DNA of 64,000 nt from Diphasiastrum complanatum (GCA_029204225.1 CM055105.1:15245132-15309131); one strand, 5' to 3'. Positions 21,076 to 34,019 are shown, counted from the first letter of the stretch. Notes: generated by a model from the letters alone, not told the origin. Numbers and translations: made by a program.

Positions 21076-24000
21076 CTCCCTCTTCAACTAGTTTTAGCAT
21101 AGATTTAGAAAGTACACCAAGACTTGTTCTATGCTTGAAAAATAAGTCCTTTCCCAATGCTTTGGTAAAGATATCAGCCACACATTCCTTTGATGGGACA
21201 TGTTCAAGCTTGATCTCTTTTGCCAACACTTGTTCTCTCACAAAATGGTAAGCCACCTCGATATGTTTGCTCCTTGCATGGAAAACCGGATTGCTTGCTA
21301 GACTTTGGGCTGAAAGGTTGTCACAAAAGATGATTGGACTCTCTGAAAAATCCAGCAAATGAAGCTCCATAATCATCCTCTTGATCCACACCATCTCCTT
21401 TGTGCATGATGTCAAAGCTTTGTACTCGGCCTCACTAGAAGAAAGTGATATAGTTGCTTGTTTCTTCGACATCCATGAGATAGCTCCATCACCTATGAAA
21501 ATAGCATGTGCATTTATGGATTTTCTATCCATAAGGTCTCCTGCAAAATCTGAATCTGAAAAACCAAATAAGTTAGGTGATGAGCCTCTATAAACAATGC
21601 CAAAATCTTTTGTTCCCGAGATGTATCTCAAGATCCTCTTTCCTAGTTTCCAATGTTCTATGCTAGGATCTTGCATGAATTGGCTTAATCTACCAACACA
21701 ATAAGATAAATCAGGTCTTGTGATGGTTAGATATATAAGAGAACCTATTAGCTTCCTATAGAGAGTAATGTCCTCGAAGGATCTTTCATTACCTCTTATA
21801 GTTAGCTTTACATGTGATTCCATAGGTGTATCAATAGGATTTGCATCTACCATATGAAATCTATTGAGAATAGAAATAGCATACTTCTCTTGTGAAATAA
21901 AAGTGATTTGAGAAGTTCTAATTACTTCTATTCCTAAGATATAGCTCAAAAGACCAAGATCATGCACTTCAAATTCCTTTTTTAGTGCTTTCTTGATATC
22001 TTCTATATCTTCCTTGTTCCCTCCACTTAAAATAATGTCATCCACATAAATTAGAAGGATTGTAACATCATTAGCACTAATTCTAAAGTAAAGTGAATGA
22101 TCATACTCACTCATAGTGAAGTTTTGAGAAAGTAGAAAAGAGTTAAGCCTAGCATACCAACTCCTTGGTGCTTGCTTAAGACCATACAAACTTTTTTGTA
22201 GAAAACACACATGATTAGGCTTGCTATGAGAAACATAGCTCTCGGGTTGCTCCATGTAGACTTCCTCTTCAAGATCACCATTCAAGAAAGCATTAGAAAT
22301 GTCTAATTGCCAAAGATCCCATCCATAAAGAGTTGCAAGGGAAATGATTACTCTTATGCTCACCATCTTTGCCACGGGTGCAAAGGTTTCCTCATAGTCA
22401 ATGCCATGCTCTTGAGCATAACCTTTAGCCACCAACCTTGCCTTGAACTTGTTGATAGATCCATCTTGATTTGTCTTTACCTTGAAGATCCATTTGCATC
22501 CAATTGCACTTTTGCCCTTTGGAAGCTCCACCAATCTCCATGTGTTGTTCTTCATAAGTGCTTCAAACTCAAGATCCATTGCTTGGATCCATTCCTCTTT
22601 TTGCCTTGCTTCATCTACACATGAAGGTACATCAAAAGAAGTTAGGAAAGCATAGTTGGATCCATCCACCACTTGCTTACCTTTGCCATCATAAGTGAGC
22701 CTTGAGGGTTTCACTTTATGCCTTGGAGTTCTCCTTGGAATTTGACTTGAAGAGGCTTCTTCAACATCCACATCCAATGTGTCATCAACTCCATTGTCAT
22801 CAAGCACATTAGTTGCAACAACACCATCATCACTTGAAACAACTTTTGGAATGTTACCTTCATCAAAAATGACATCCCTACTTGTGAACACTTTCTTGAT
22901 TGAAGGAACATAAATCCTATATGCTTTGCTTACTTCACTATAACCAACAAAAATGCCCTTTCTTGAAGATGGATCCTCCTTAGTTCTATCATCAAGAGTA
23001 ATGTTGAAGTAGCAAATGCATCCAAAAGTTCTTAGAAACTTGACATTAGGCTTCGTACCAAACAAAGCTTCAAAAGGGGTTTTTCCTTCCAATACAACAC
23101 TTGGCCATCTATTGCATAGGAAATTTGCACACAACAAAGCATCACTCCAAAAAGGTTTAGGAAGATTAGCATTCAATCTCATTGCCTTTGCACTCTCACA
23201 CAAGGTTCTATTCTTCCTCTCGGCCACTCCATTTTGTTGTGGTGTTCTTGGACATGTGTACTCCCTCTTGATCCCATGCTCATCGCAAAAGGCTTTGAAT
23301 TTGTTAGAAATGTATTCACCACCATTGTCGCTCCTCAAGCATTTGATTTTGGTTGTAAATTGAGTCTCAATAGCAACTTTGAACTTGACAAACACATCAA
23401 ACACCTCATCCTTGCTCTTTAGTAGATAAACCCAACAAAATCTACTAAAATCATCAATGAAAGTTACATACATCTTAGCACCTCCATTGCTAATTGTAGT
23501 AACACCATGAATATCCGAATGCAAGAGAGAAAAAGGCATCTTAGATCTAGATATAGATCTAGTATATGGCAATCTATGTGATTTAGACAAAGCACATTCT
23601 TCACAAACATGATTCAAGCAAGTAAGAGACTTGGGAAGTCCCCTTACTACCTCCTTTTTGGCTATTACCTCCAAGGCCTTGTAGTTGAGATGTCCCATCC
23701 TTTTATGCCATACCTCTTGAATTGACATTTGTTCATTTGCCATGCATCCAACTTGGTTAGCAACAACACATGCATCAAGCTTGAACAATTTCCCTTGCCT
23801 TTTCCCTTTTGCAATGATACTACACCCCTTTTTGATCAAGCAAGCATCACCATCAAACTCAACTTTGAATCCTTTGTCAAGCATTTGGCTTACACTAAGT
23901 AAGTTCTTGGTAATGGATGGAATGAGCAAAACATCTTTCAATTCTATATTCCTATTTGTAGAAAGTGAAATAGGAATTGTGCCAATCCCCTTGATTGCAC

Positions 24001-25021
24001 ACTCACCATCATTTGCGGTATAGATTACCTTCCTATCACCATCAAATGCCATTAAAGATGAAAAATACTCTTTATGATATGTCATATGAGAAGTGGCTCC
24101 ACTATCAATCCACCAAGGATCAATGTCTCCATGATTAGCCAACAAGCAAGATGACATAACAAAAGCATCATTTGAAAGAAGCTCATCCCCACCCTCATCA
24201 ATAGTTAGATTGGTTTGCTTTTCCCCTTGATCCCTCTTTTTCTTAAAACAATCACTAGCAAAATGCCCTTTGACTCCACAATAGAAACATTTTAGCTTAG
24301 ATCTATCCTTCTTTTTGCCAAAAGTAGAGTGCTCACCTTGGTCTTGCCCTTTAGACCAATTGCTTTTACCTTTGCCCTTGAACTTGCCTTTAGAGAACAT
24401 TGCCTCCTCTTCTCCTCCTTGAGATGTAGAAGATGCTCCCACTCTTGCTTGCAACCTGAATTCTTCAGCCAACAAGACCTCTTGCAAGTCTCCAACACTT
24501 GGTAAACATTTTTGGATAGCATAACTTTGAACAAGATTAGCATGATCATCCAACAAGCCATTGAGAATCACTTGAACAAGCTCCTCATTATTTATGCCAT
24601 CATTAATGCATGCTAACTCATCATTCAATGCTTTAACTCTCAAAACAAAAGCATGTCCATTCTCACTCTTCTTTTGCATACAAGAAAAGATTTGCCTTCT
24701 TAAAGTCAACACTCTAGAAGTAGACTTGGATTCATAAACCTTCTTCAAGGCTTCCCAAGCTTCACTAGATGATGTGCACTTACCAACCTCTTTGATAAGC
24801 TCATTTGTCACATTCATCTTGATCATGTGAAGGGCTTTCTTTGCCCTCTTGTCATACCTCAATTGTTCTTGAGGTGCCAAAGGTCTCTCCTCCACACCTA
24901 CAACAATATCCATCAACTCATTCATCTCAAGCAAAGACTCCATCCTTACTTTCCAAGTAGAATAGTTGAGGGAGGTAAGCCTATCATTGCTTTCCAACAT
25001 GTAGCCTCCATTTGTAGCCAT
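21071..25021 (-). CDS. Copia Gag-Pol polyprotein
   Basis: 1316 aa in one frame. In order: a UBN2-type Gag with YSTWKVRMESLLEMN near residue 20; a zinc knuckle CFYCGVKGHFASDC (about 245); an aspartic protease with IDSGATSHM (about 305); a pre-integrase HKRMGHLNYKAL...C..C; an integrase core with HSDIHG, DNGGEY and an RKNRT region; RT with the YVDDIIL motif (about 990); and RNase H ending ADIFTKALGKDL. The length and order are those of a complete Ty1-copia element. The stop lies in the LTR just past the polypurine tract. Its Gag is close to that of the Pol-less element at 37741-40833, so it could supply Pol to it. Confidence 0.97.
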   Translation of the reverse strand: MATNGGYMLESNDRLTSLNYSTWKVRMESLLEMNELMDIVVGVEERPLAPQEQLRYDKRAKKALHMIKMNVTNELIKEVGKCTSSSEAWEALKKVYESKSTSRVLTLRRQIFSCMQKKSENGHAFVLRVKALNDELACINDGINNEELVQVILNGLLDDHANLVQSYAIQKCLPSVGDLQEVLLAEEFRLQARVGASSTSQGGEEEAMFSKGKFKGKGKSNWSKGQDQGEHSTFGKKKDRSKLKCFYCGVKGHFASDCFKKKRDQGEKQTNLTIDEGGDELLSNDAFVMSSCLLANHGDIDPWWIDSGATSHMTYHKEYFSSLMAFDGDRKVIYTANDGECAIKGIGTIPISLSTNRNIELKDVLLIPSITKNLLSVSQMLDKGFKVEFDGDACLIKKGCSIIAKGKRQGKLFKLDACVVANQVGCMANEQMSIQEVWHKRMGHLNYKALEVIAKKEVVRGLPKSLTCLNHVCEECALSKSHRLPYTRSISRSKMPFSLLHSDIHGVTTISNGGAKMYVTFIDDFSRFCWVYLLKSKDEVFDVFVKFKVAIETQFTTKIKCLRSDNGGEYISNKFKAFCDEHGIKREYTCPRTPQQNGVAERKNRTLCESAKAMRLNANLPKPFWSDALLCANFLCNRWPSVVLEGKTPFEALFGTKPNVKFLRTFGCICYFNITLDDRTKEDPSSRKGIFVGYSEVSKAYRIYVPSIKKVFTSRDVIFDEGNIPKVVSSDDGVVATNVLDDNGVDDTLDVDVEEASSSQIPRRTPRHKVKPSRLTYDGKGKQVVDGSNYAFLTSFDVPSCVDEARQKEEWIQAMDLEFEALMKNNTWRLVELPKGKSAIGCKWIFKVKTNQDGSINKFKARLVAKGYAQEHGIDYEETFAPVAKMVSIRVIISLATLYGWDLWQLDISNAFLNGDLEEEVYMEQPESYVSHSKPNHVCFLQKSLYGLKQAPRSWYARLNSFLLSQNFTMSEYDHSLYFRISANDVTILLIYVDDIILSGGNKEDIEDIKKALKKEFEVHDLGLLSYILGIEVIRTSQITFISQEKYAISILNRFHMVDANPIDTPMESHVKLTIRGNERSFEDITLYRKLIGSLIYLTITRPDLSYCVGRLSQFMQDPSIEHWKLGKRILRYISGTKDFGIVYRGSSPNLFGFSDSDFAGDLMDRKSINAHAIFIGDGAISWMSKKQATISLSSSEAEYKALTSCTKEMVWIKRMIMELHLLDFSESPIIFCDNLSAQSLASNPVFHARSKHIEVAYHFVREQVLAKEIKLEHVPSKECVADIFTKALGKDLFFKHRTSLGVLSKSMLKLVEEGV

Positions 25022-25618
25022 GTTGCAATGATTGATCTCTGATCTTTGACCTGTTCCAATGCACTAAGCACTCTCTTGAATCAACAAATGAAACACAAGA
25101 AGAAATCACAAAGATTTGGAACCTAAAACCTTACTTTTTCTCTCTTTTCCTCACTTTTTCCTTAATTTTAGCCACTAGTTTTATGATTTCTTGATCAAAC
25201 CAAGACCAAACCTCAATATACTTGCTTTTCCCTCACTCCTAAGATTGAAATACACTCTTGAATCATTCAGCAAACTGAAAATCAGAGGGTTACATCAATT
25301 TTGAAGTTTTTGACATGAAGAAGCAAGAAATTGAATCAAAAAACTATATGCTAGAATGGAAAACTAATAGGATCTTGTTGGATCTTGCATCTCCCTCTTT
25401 CCAAAACAATTTTTGTCTCCTTATTCTGATAAGTATAGAGGGAATTCGCCCTACTTCAATTGAAATGCATACAAATGATGTTTTGATCACAAAGATCCAA
25501 TTTCTACACATAAATCAACAAGATTTTTAGCTAGAAACTTGATTGGAATGCTACAAAAGCAAACTCGCCCACAAATCTCTTCTAAATCTGGCAAAACCTG
25601 CACATTTGGCCGCCTAAT

Positions 25619-25630
25619 GCTCTGATACCA
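25619..25630 (-). other. Primer binding site
   Basis: The minus strand reads TGGTATCAGAGC directly next to the 5' LTR, complementary to initiator tRNA-Met, as is usual for plant copia elements. Confidence 0.9.
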
Positions 25631-26282
25631 TGTGAAAAACTCAGATCCAAAAGATGCTAAAGTTTCATAAAGATCTTGGCCATGGAAGTTATGCACATCT
25701 AGATTGAAAAAATGATAGAAATTGTGATGTTAAGCATACTAAACATCAACTAAACATCAAAATCTGATCATAAGCTTCCACAAACAGAAACTTGCTGTCC
25801 CTGTCCGTACTTCAGAGCCTACAACCTGCATTTCACACGTGTGAAGCCATAGCAACAAAGAAATCACAATTCTAGTGGCTAGAATGCAAGATATGAACAA
25901 AAAGTGAGAGAGAAGAAGATGGATCTTCAAAGAGCATAACATTCATTCAATAGAATGAAAATGAGATGTGTACATACTCGTGGAGATGGCTATTTATAGC
26001 AGCCATAGTGCCTCTTGGCCACTTGTCTTATGATAGGCTAAAATTGGGGTCCAATAGGATTCACCCATATACCTAGAAATTTGGTCAAATAGGAATGCAC
26101 CAAATTATGAGCCAATAGAAGAGCTCCACACTCGACCTCCTCTAATTAATGTGACCTCAAAAGTAGTGTACACATACTTTGGGCCTCTACATACATGTAT
26201 GAACCTATCTCTAACTTTTATTTGGCCATAGGCCTACAAAATCTCAAGTTAGGAAAATACTACTAGTTGACAATTTTTCACA
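25631..26282 (-). repeat. 5' LTR of the 20-26 kb copia element
   Basis: 652 bp and, as far as I can read, identical to the 3' LTR, including the CACACGTGTG palindrome at about 25833-25842. Confidence 0.95.
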
Positions 26283-26458
26283 ATAATTGCCCACACCACA
26301 CCTATAGTTTCAACATCCTCCATCGAAAATCCAGGCTCGCCAACCGATACTTTGGAGACAACGACGAAGACTTTCATGTATTGCCCGCTAAAACTAGGCT
26401 TCTGAACAATTTTCCATGCCTCTGTAAAGAAAATTGGATTCGCATCACCAACGTGCAT
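26283..26458 (-). pseudogene. Gene M copy 2, 5' part
   Basis: Reads MHVGDANPIFF, TEAWKIVQKPSFSGQYMK and VVSKVSVGEPGF, then runs into the copia LTR. It continues at 20423 on the other side of the insertion. Confidence 0.5.
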
Positions 26459-26484
26459 GAGGACAGTCTCTTCTGCTACGTAGA

Positions 26485-26822
26485 AAGACGCTCATCATAT
26501 AAAAAAAATATTCGTATAAATATGCAACCAGTCAGACATCCTGCGATGCATGCCATAAAGACAAGATGTCCCGTACACCCTTTATAAAGGACTCCTTCAG
26601 GATGATAGAATGCTTGGAGTTGATACATTCGGACATCTGCGGACCTCTTGACGTGATTTCTGTACTCTCTAAAGTCCTGTATGTACCAAATTTATCTACG
26701 AATCTGCTCTCTGTAAGCAGAATCACAGATCTAGGAAATAGAGTAGAATTTGAATGTGATCAGTGCAAAGCAGTTGATAGGACAGGCAAGATCCTAGCAC
26801 TCAGAAAGAGGCATGGATACTT
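26485..26822 (+). pseudogene. Copia integrase and pre-integrase fragments
   Basis: The first part repeats 19870-20040 (IHSDICGPLDV). At about 26660 it joins a KVLYVPNLSTNLLSVSRIT block that normally lies upstream of it in copia Pol. The order is therefore scrambled. Confidence 0.7.
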
Positions 26823-26848
26823 GTAAAATTAAGTCATTGCTTTTCTGC

Positions 26849-26851
<3 letters not shown>

Positions 26852-26903
<52 letters not shown>
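26852..26903. repeat. (GT)n microsatellite
   Basis: About 25 GT units, followed by ATTTACATAATGTACTGGAG. The same flank follows the (GA)n tract at 28738. Confidence 0.95.
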
Positions 26904-26904
<1 letters not shown>

Positions 26905-27039
26905 TTACATAATGTACTGGAGCTCAGGATTTGAGACGAACTCAAATGATTCGTGTTCTGATGATGCGAATTCTAAAGAGTCAAATTCGGGTGTGTTGGA
27001 GTGATGCTTAATTCCAACACCCCCCCCCCCCCCCCCCCC
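26904..27039 (-). repeat. Copia LTR end with an all-G polypurine tract
   Basis: On the minus strand a run of 20 G (plus-strand C at 27020-27039) is directly followed by TGTTGGAATTAAGC, a typical copia LTR start. The G run is placed where the polypurine tract should be. It follows the end of RNase H at about 27059. Confidence 0.65.
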
Positions 27040-27058
27040 TTAAGCTTAACTCCTAGGA

Positions 27059-29262
<2,204 letters not shown>

Positions 29263-29700
29263 ATGCGTCGGTGCAAGAGAGGTATTTTCTCTCACGAGGA
29301 ACTACTTGGTGGATCTAACATTCTTGATGTTGATGACATGGTTGATGGTTCTTTGGATGGTGATGGTGGAGATGCAGATCATCAAGGGAAAAATAAAAAC
29401 CTTCAAGGATCACTTATGATAAGAAGGGCAAGAACGTGGAAGTAACTCATTTTGTTTTTCTCACATATTTTGGTGAATCTTGTTGTGTAGATGATGCTAT
29501 GCAAGTGGATGTTGGTTCTCATGGTTTTCAGGCAACTAATGGATCTGGAAAAGAGGTTTTAGCAAATGATTTTGATGTTCAAGTGGAAGACCAAGAGATT
29601 GATCTCAGAGGGATTCAACTACACAAAAGAAAAGGTGGCAATTTAGAGCTAGTCAAGAGAATCAAAGGAGAGTCAATTGGCAAAGTTGTTTTGGATCTTT
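29263..29700 (+). pseudogene. Fragment of the accessory ORF of the Pol-less copia element
   Basis: The segment FDVQVEDQEIDLRG...LVKRIKGESIGKVVLDL parallels FDVLLEDQEVDLG...LVKSIKEETNGQGILDL in the 37741-40833 protein. It shows that the unknown module exists in more than one element lineage. It is broken by a frame change near 29440. Confidence 0.6.
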
Positions 29701-29829
29701 GTCTCCTTCTGCGTGTGCACAAGAGCGATATTACGACCGTACATATTTCTTTTGTGCGTCGTTAGCTTTCTCTTTCATTACTTTCATTGTCTACACTCGC
29801 ACAAGACCAATACGTCCTATACTGCCCTC
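29701..29829 (+). promoter_or_regulatory. Upstream region of H3-Ulp1 copy 2
   Basis: Contains GTGCACAAGAGCGATATTA at 29715 and CTTTTGTGCGTCG at 29748, variants of the motif iterated in the control region of element A. It corresponds to 4563-4665 in inverse orientation. Confidence 0.55.
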
Positions 29830-31690
29830 ATGTCTAGGGTCAAACAGAACCGGAGGGCATTAGAGGAGTTTTGAGTTCCAAAAAGACCCTTTAAGAATTC
29901 GTGCAAGATGTCTTTTTTATTATTAAAATATTATGACACTAATACTTTTGACTTGCCATAACTTTTTAATCGTAGCTCAAAAGTATGTCATCTACCATGT
30001 CATTGGAAAGCCCTTGTCAAGCGCTTTCCAATGCATCAAACTTTGCTAAATTCGGACTTACCACTAAAAAGTTATGCCATTTTTAGTATGTACTCAAAAA
30101 GTTACATTACGTAGATTTCAAATTTGAGTGTTTTGATTGGTCCATGTGTAAGAAAAAATTGAGAAAAAAAATAAAAAGAATCTTTACAAAGGGTCTTTTC
30201 TGGATTTAGAACTCCTCTAATGATTTCTTCTCTCTTGGGACTGTATCCACTAGTACCCCTGCTGTTAATCCTCCATAGCAAACCAGGCGTAACAGGTGCA
30301 GATGGCTCTCTGAGATTAAGAAATATCAGAGATTCACCCTGCTCCTGAAACCAAGAGCCCCTTTCCACATAACGGTTCGTCTGATTACCCAGGATAATCT
30401 GTAGAGTGATGTCAGGTTCACACACGGAGCATTGCAATGTTTGCAGGAATCCGTGAGGACTATTTGGCTCTTTCTTTTGAAGATTCTTTTTGGATTTCCA
30501 TCCATGCCAAACGGGTCACCATAATGCCTAAAGATTTTCAGATTCTATATAGAATGAGGGAGAGACATTGTAGATCCCACTGCTCCCCGGGACAAACCCC
30601 TTGATAGGACCAACCTTCCCACTAAGAGGCCTCGCAAGCAACCTGCCCCTAGAAGGAGCAAGCCGTCCTCTTCTCAGCTCCCAAAAAGGTCTGACGTATG
30701 AACCTCCAAGCTTCCACATCTAGAGGTGATGGAATTGTAAATACTGTAGCCCTTGATATTGTGGTTGGATTCTGATGAATATTTAAAATTTGAGAAAGAT
30801 ATTTCAGATGCGATAGATAGTATTGGCATGCCAATCCTCTTCCAAATAGAAGAGATTGGTTTTACTCTTAATTTAAGAATCCCAGATTGTATGCAAATGA
30901 AGGATAGAAGGGCCTCTATCAGCGATCCCGTGATTGAGACGGGTCTCCCCTTACTGCAATATGACAAGTCTCCCCTTACTGCAATATGATATTGCAAGCG
31001 ATTCCATGAAAGAAGTGTCGCTTCTCAACAATTATTTTCTGCAAGGCATCAAGGACAACAACGACACTTTGTCGCACTATATCCTTGGTGCTTGCTCACC
31101 TGTTGTGAAGTTTATGTTAATGCCTTATCATACCAAGTACTATCTCTTTACTTGTCAAATTCTTTACTTATCTACTTCTTTACTTGTAAATACTGTACGC
31201 GACACTGTGTTTTTACACGTGATTCGTGACAGGCGAAAAAGGCGACACTGCCTTACAAAATGTCGAAGGTTTATCTAATGGAATTCTTCATGGTTTTTTG
31301 CAGTGATCACTGGAGCTTAATTGTAATTTATGTAAAATTACAGATAATAATATCGTACATCTTTTTTGTGTAAAGATGAATTCTGCCAGCAACACAAACA
31401 AGGATATTGACTCGCTGCTGCTGAAGATATGTAAATATTTTTCAATAGAGAATCCCACTTCAGGAAAATGTGAAATTGTCAACATTGAGGTAATCATTGA
31501 ACATTTTTGGTGTATTTTTGTTTATCATCATTGTTGAGCGTCTGGACCTTCATCCCATTATTAATCAATTGAATGTATTGTAGACACCCTAGCAAAATGA
31601 CTCATTTAGCTGTGCGTGGTGTACTCTATACAATGCAAAATTATTTTTTATGTGGTACAATCTTCAAGAGGATGTTGATATTTCAATGTA
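29830..31690 (+). pseudogene. Histone H3-like/Ulp1 gene copy 2
   Basis: ATG at 29830 (MSRVKQN), then a MITE insertion, then DFFSLGTVSTSTP. The H3 fold follows: EIKKYQRFTLLLKPRAPF, VRFTHGALQCLQES, SFEDSFWISIHAKRVTIMPKDF. Then a basic linker and YLKFEKDISDAIDSIG. The Ulp1 part is the most complete of the three copies. It keeps SDHWSLIVIYV (31302), carrying the expected catalytic His; a NTNKDIDSLLLKICKYF stretch; a GTAATC intron; and QNDSFSC (31593), carrying the expected Gln and Cys. The Asp between them cannot be placed with confidence. Stops near 30291 and 30420, a frame change before 30750, and a short duplication at 30960-30990 make it a pseudogene. Confidence 0.8.
29859..30221. mobile_element. 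MITE with element-A ends
   Basis: Starts ATTAGAGGAGTTTTGAGTTC and ends GAACTCCTCTAAT. Both ends have an AAGACCCTTT block inside. The right 140 bp match the right end of element A, and the left end matches the left end of B. It carries no ORF, and it interrupts the H3 gene after the KQNRR codons. The copy-1 gene gives the empty site. An 11-bp perfect stem (CATTGGAAAGC/GCTTTCCAATG) lies at 30001-30033. No clear target duplication. Confidence 0.85.
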
Positions 31691-32238
31691 AGTTTTCGTT
31701 GTGCTTGTTTTCTGCCTCCAGATAGAGTTGGAGCTGAGGATGGTGCCGGTTTTGTCTCAAAGAATAATACCACTTCTGTTCCTCTCAGCTCGCTGACTAC
31801 GGCTGTGGCAATTTCAGCTGTCTCCATCATTGTTTATTCACATTCTCGCATCATTTCATGCAAGTTTTGAAGAGCAATCATCCCATCGAGTAAATTTCCA
31901 TGATATCTACGCAATGCACCAGTTGAGTCATGAATTTCGGGTGCCTCCCTATAATGCACTGTATCCGAGCAAGACAGAACAAAACGACGTTCTTCTCCAT
32001 TAGAACCCCGGATCATGAATTCAACCCTTTCAATCAACATGGTTTCAAACATTATAGTTGCCCGCACCACACCTATAGTTTCAACATCCTCCATAAAAAA
32101 TCCAGGCTCACCAACCGATACTTTGGAGACAACGACGAAGACTTTCATGTATTGCCCGCTGGAACTAGGTTTTTGAACAATTTTCCATGCCTCTGTAAAG
32201 AAAATTGGATTCGCATCACCAACAGGCATGGATTTCAT
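31648..32238 (-). pseudogene. Gene M copy 3 (most complete)
   Basis: About 197 codons from near 32229 (MPVGDANPIFF) through KVSVGEPGFFMEDVETIG, FVLSCSDTV, EIHDSTGALRRYHG, ETMMETAEIATAVVSELRG and a terminal HPLEDCTT. One in-frame stop lies near 31834, where copies 1 and 2 have a sense codon. Its end is antisense to the Ulp1 exon. No family recognised; conservation of the frame in three copies is the main support for a real gene. Confidence 0.5.
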
Positions 32239-32239
32239 T

Positions 32240-34019
32240 CAAATCACCGCGCCATTTCATTTTTGCAGCTTTTAAACTTTGCCTATTCTTCCTTGAGCCC
32301 ACATAAATTTCGCGTTCCTCACCTTGCACTGAGGGATAAATGCTACAACCAACCAAGTATAGTTTTAGAATTCAGAAAACACTAAACATAAACAAGCCCT
32401 AAACGCTATCCATCATTCATTTGCAACCACCATTCATCATTCATTCATATTCCTATTCCCACTCATTCATACTCCACTTTGATTATATTTCAGTAGTTAT
32501 ATTTCTATTCTATTCATTATATTCATTATATTTCTTTTCAATTCTATAACACAAAATCTTTTGGAATAGGACAAGAAGATGACCCGTTTTTTAAGAGCCC
32601 TTACAATTTTTTGTTAATTCACCTAAATTTTAAATTTTAATAATTAACCTTTTTTTCTTGCATGCTCTATTTTGCAAATATTATAAATTTGTGTGCATGA
32701 TGAAAAATTCTGTAAAAATCATACATTCATTGAAAATTACAGAAATCAAATTCATGCAATTTGTTGTCGCTAAAAATTATTGTCTGAATAAGCTTAAGGT
32801 TTTGCAAAAGATTTGTTTAAGATTTTGCAATATATTTATTTGAGATTTTTGCAAAAATATGGGATTTTAAGAAGGTCAACATTTTCTCAATGAGTTTCAA
32901 ACTAAACTTATAATTTAGCATTTGAAAAAGTGTTACAAGACACGAATTTTTAATGAAACTTAAGTACGTAAGTAATGTACCCTAATAAACATGTTTAAAC
33001 ATTTTCTATGTGCAACAATCATGTACAATTAAAATGCTTCAATACTTCATCAGAAGAATATTTCATACTGATAACTATGCATAGCAGGACCAAGATTGTG
33101 CATAGCAGGAACGAGCAAGGCTACTGTCATGGGGTGATATTCAAAAGTAAGAATCTCGTTGTTAACAAGAATGTCTATGATTGAAGTTATGGGAAAAACT
33201 GTTGGAAATTAAGCCAACAATTGTCTCCTTGGAATCATAACTTAGACAGCCAAACTATTTGAAGAACATCTTCAACGGGCTTCCTATCATTTCAAATTCA
33301 GATGTTAAGTTCAATAAGACTTGGCCATCTTCAACTACTTCCAAAAACTAGCATTTAGAATAAGTCTGCAGAAACACTTTACTTTTTCAATAGTCTGTAG
33401 AATTACACTAAGTGTCGCACAACTCACATTTTTCACACTTTCCAAAAAATGCAACACTTCAACAAATTGAAGGAAAAACATAAGTGTCGCATATTTCGCA
33501 TTTGTCACATTTTCTCGAAAATTGGAACACTTGCCTTCGGTTTCTTCCTTTCAACTATTTTGAAGAAGTCAACTTATTCAAAGTTCAAAAGTTTAACTAT
33601 TTTCAACACCTTCGACTTCTTCGCATTTTCTCGAAAAATGTGAAGAGAGAGAAAATTCTCGAAGGCCATCTATTTTCATGAGTTAAACTATTTAAAAGAC
33701 ACCTTCGCCTTTTTCAGGGCACCTTGGCATTTTTATAGATACCTTCGTCTTTTTGCAAAAAATGTGAAGAGAGAGAAAAATCCTGAAGGTCGTCTATTTT
33801 GAACAAGGAACGTTCCAGACACTTCCCTGGAAAATGCGAGGTGAGAGATTTGCAGCGTCCTCATCCGCGTCAACATTTCTGATTCGTTGACCGTATATAC
33901 TATGTATAGTTGTCACAAAAGCCATATACTTGCAAACACAACAGCTTACCTAATTAGGTGACAACCATTTATTGTAGTTAATACATGGATAAAATCTATA
34001 AATGGATAATCCAGGCACA
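32240..34019. other. AT-rich region without genes
   Basis: No supported gene. A local imperfect direct repeat is visible: AATGTGAAGAGAGAGAAAA followed by a CTCGAAGGCC/CTGAAGGTC block and CATCTATTTT, at 33638-33675 and 33759-33800. Several TTCGCATTT and CTTCGACTTC variants surround it. Confidence 0.5.

Larger units (their letters stand above)
20424..26282 (-). mobile_element. Intact autonomous Ty1-copia element
   Basis: The LTRs 20424-21075 and 25631-26282 (652 bp each) look identical. The target duplication ATAAT is at 20419-20423 and 26283-26287. On the minus strand TGGTATCAGAGC (25630-25619) is the primer site, and TTGAAGAGGGAG before 21075 is the polypurine tract. The coding frame is open over 1316 aa. 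Identical LTRs and an open frame indicate a recent insertion. Confidence 0.97.

Noticed and set aside
33638-33800. CRISPR or satellite array
   Set aside because: Only two imperfect units with unequal spacing.
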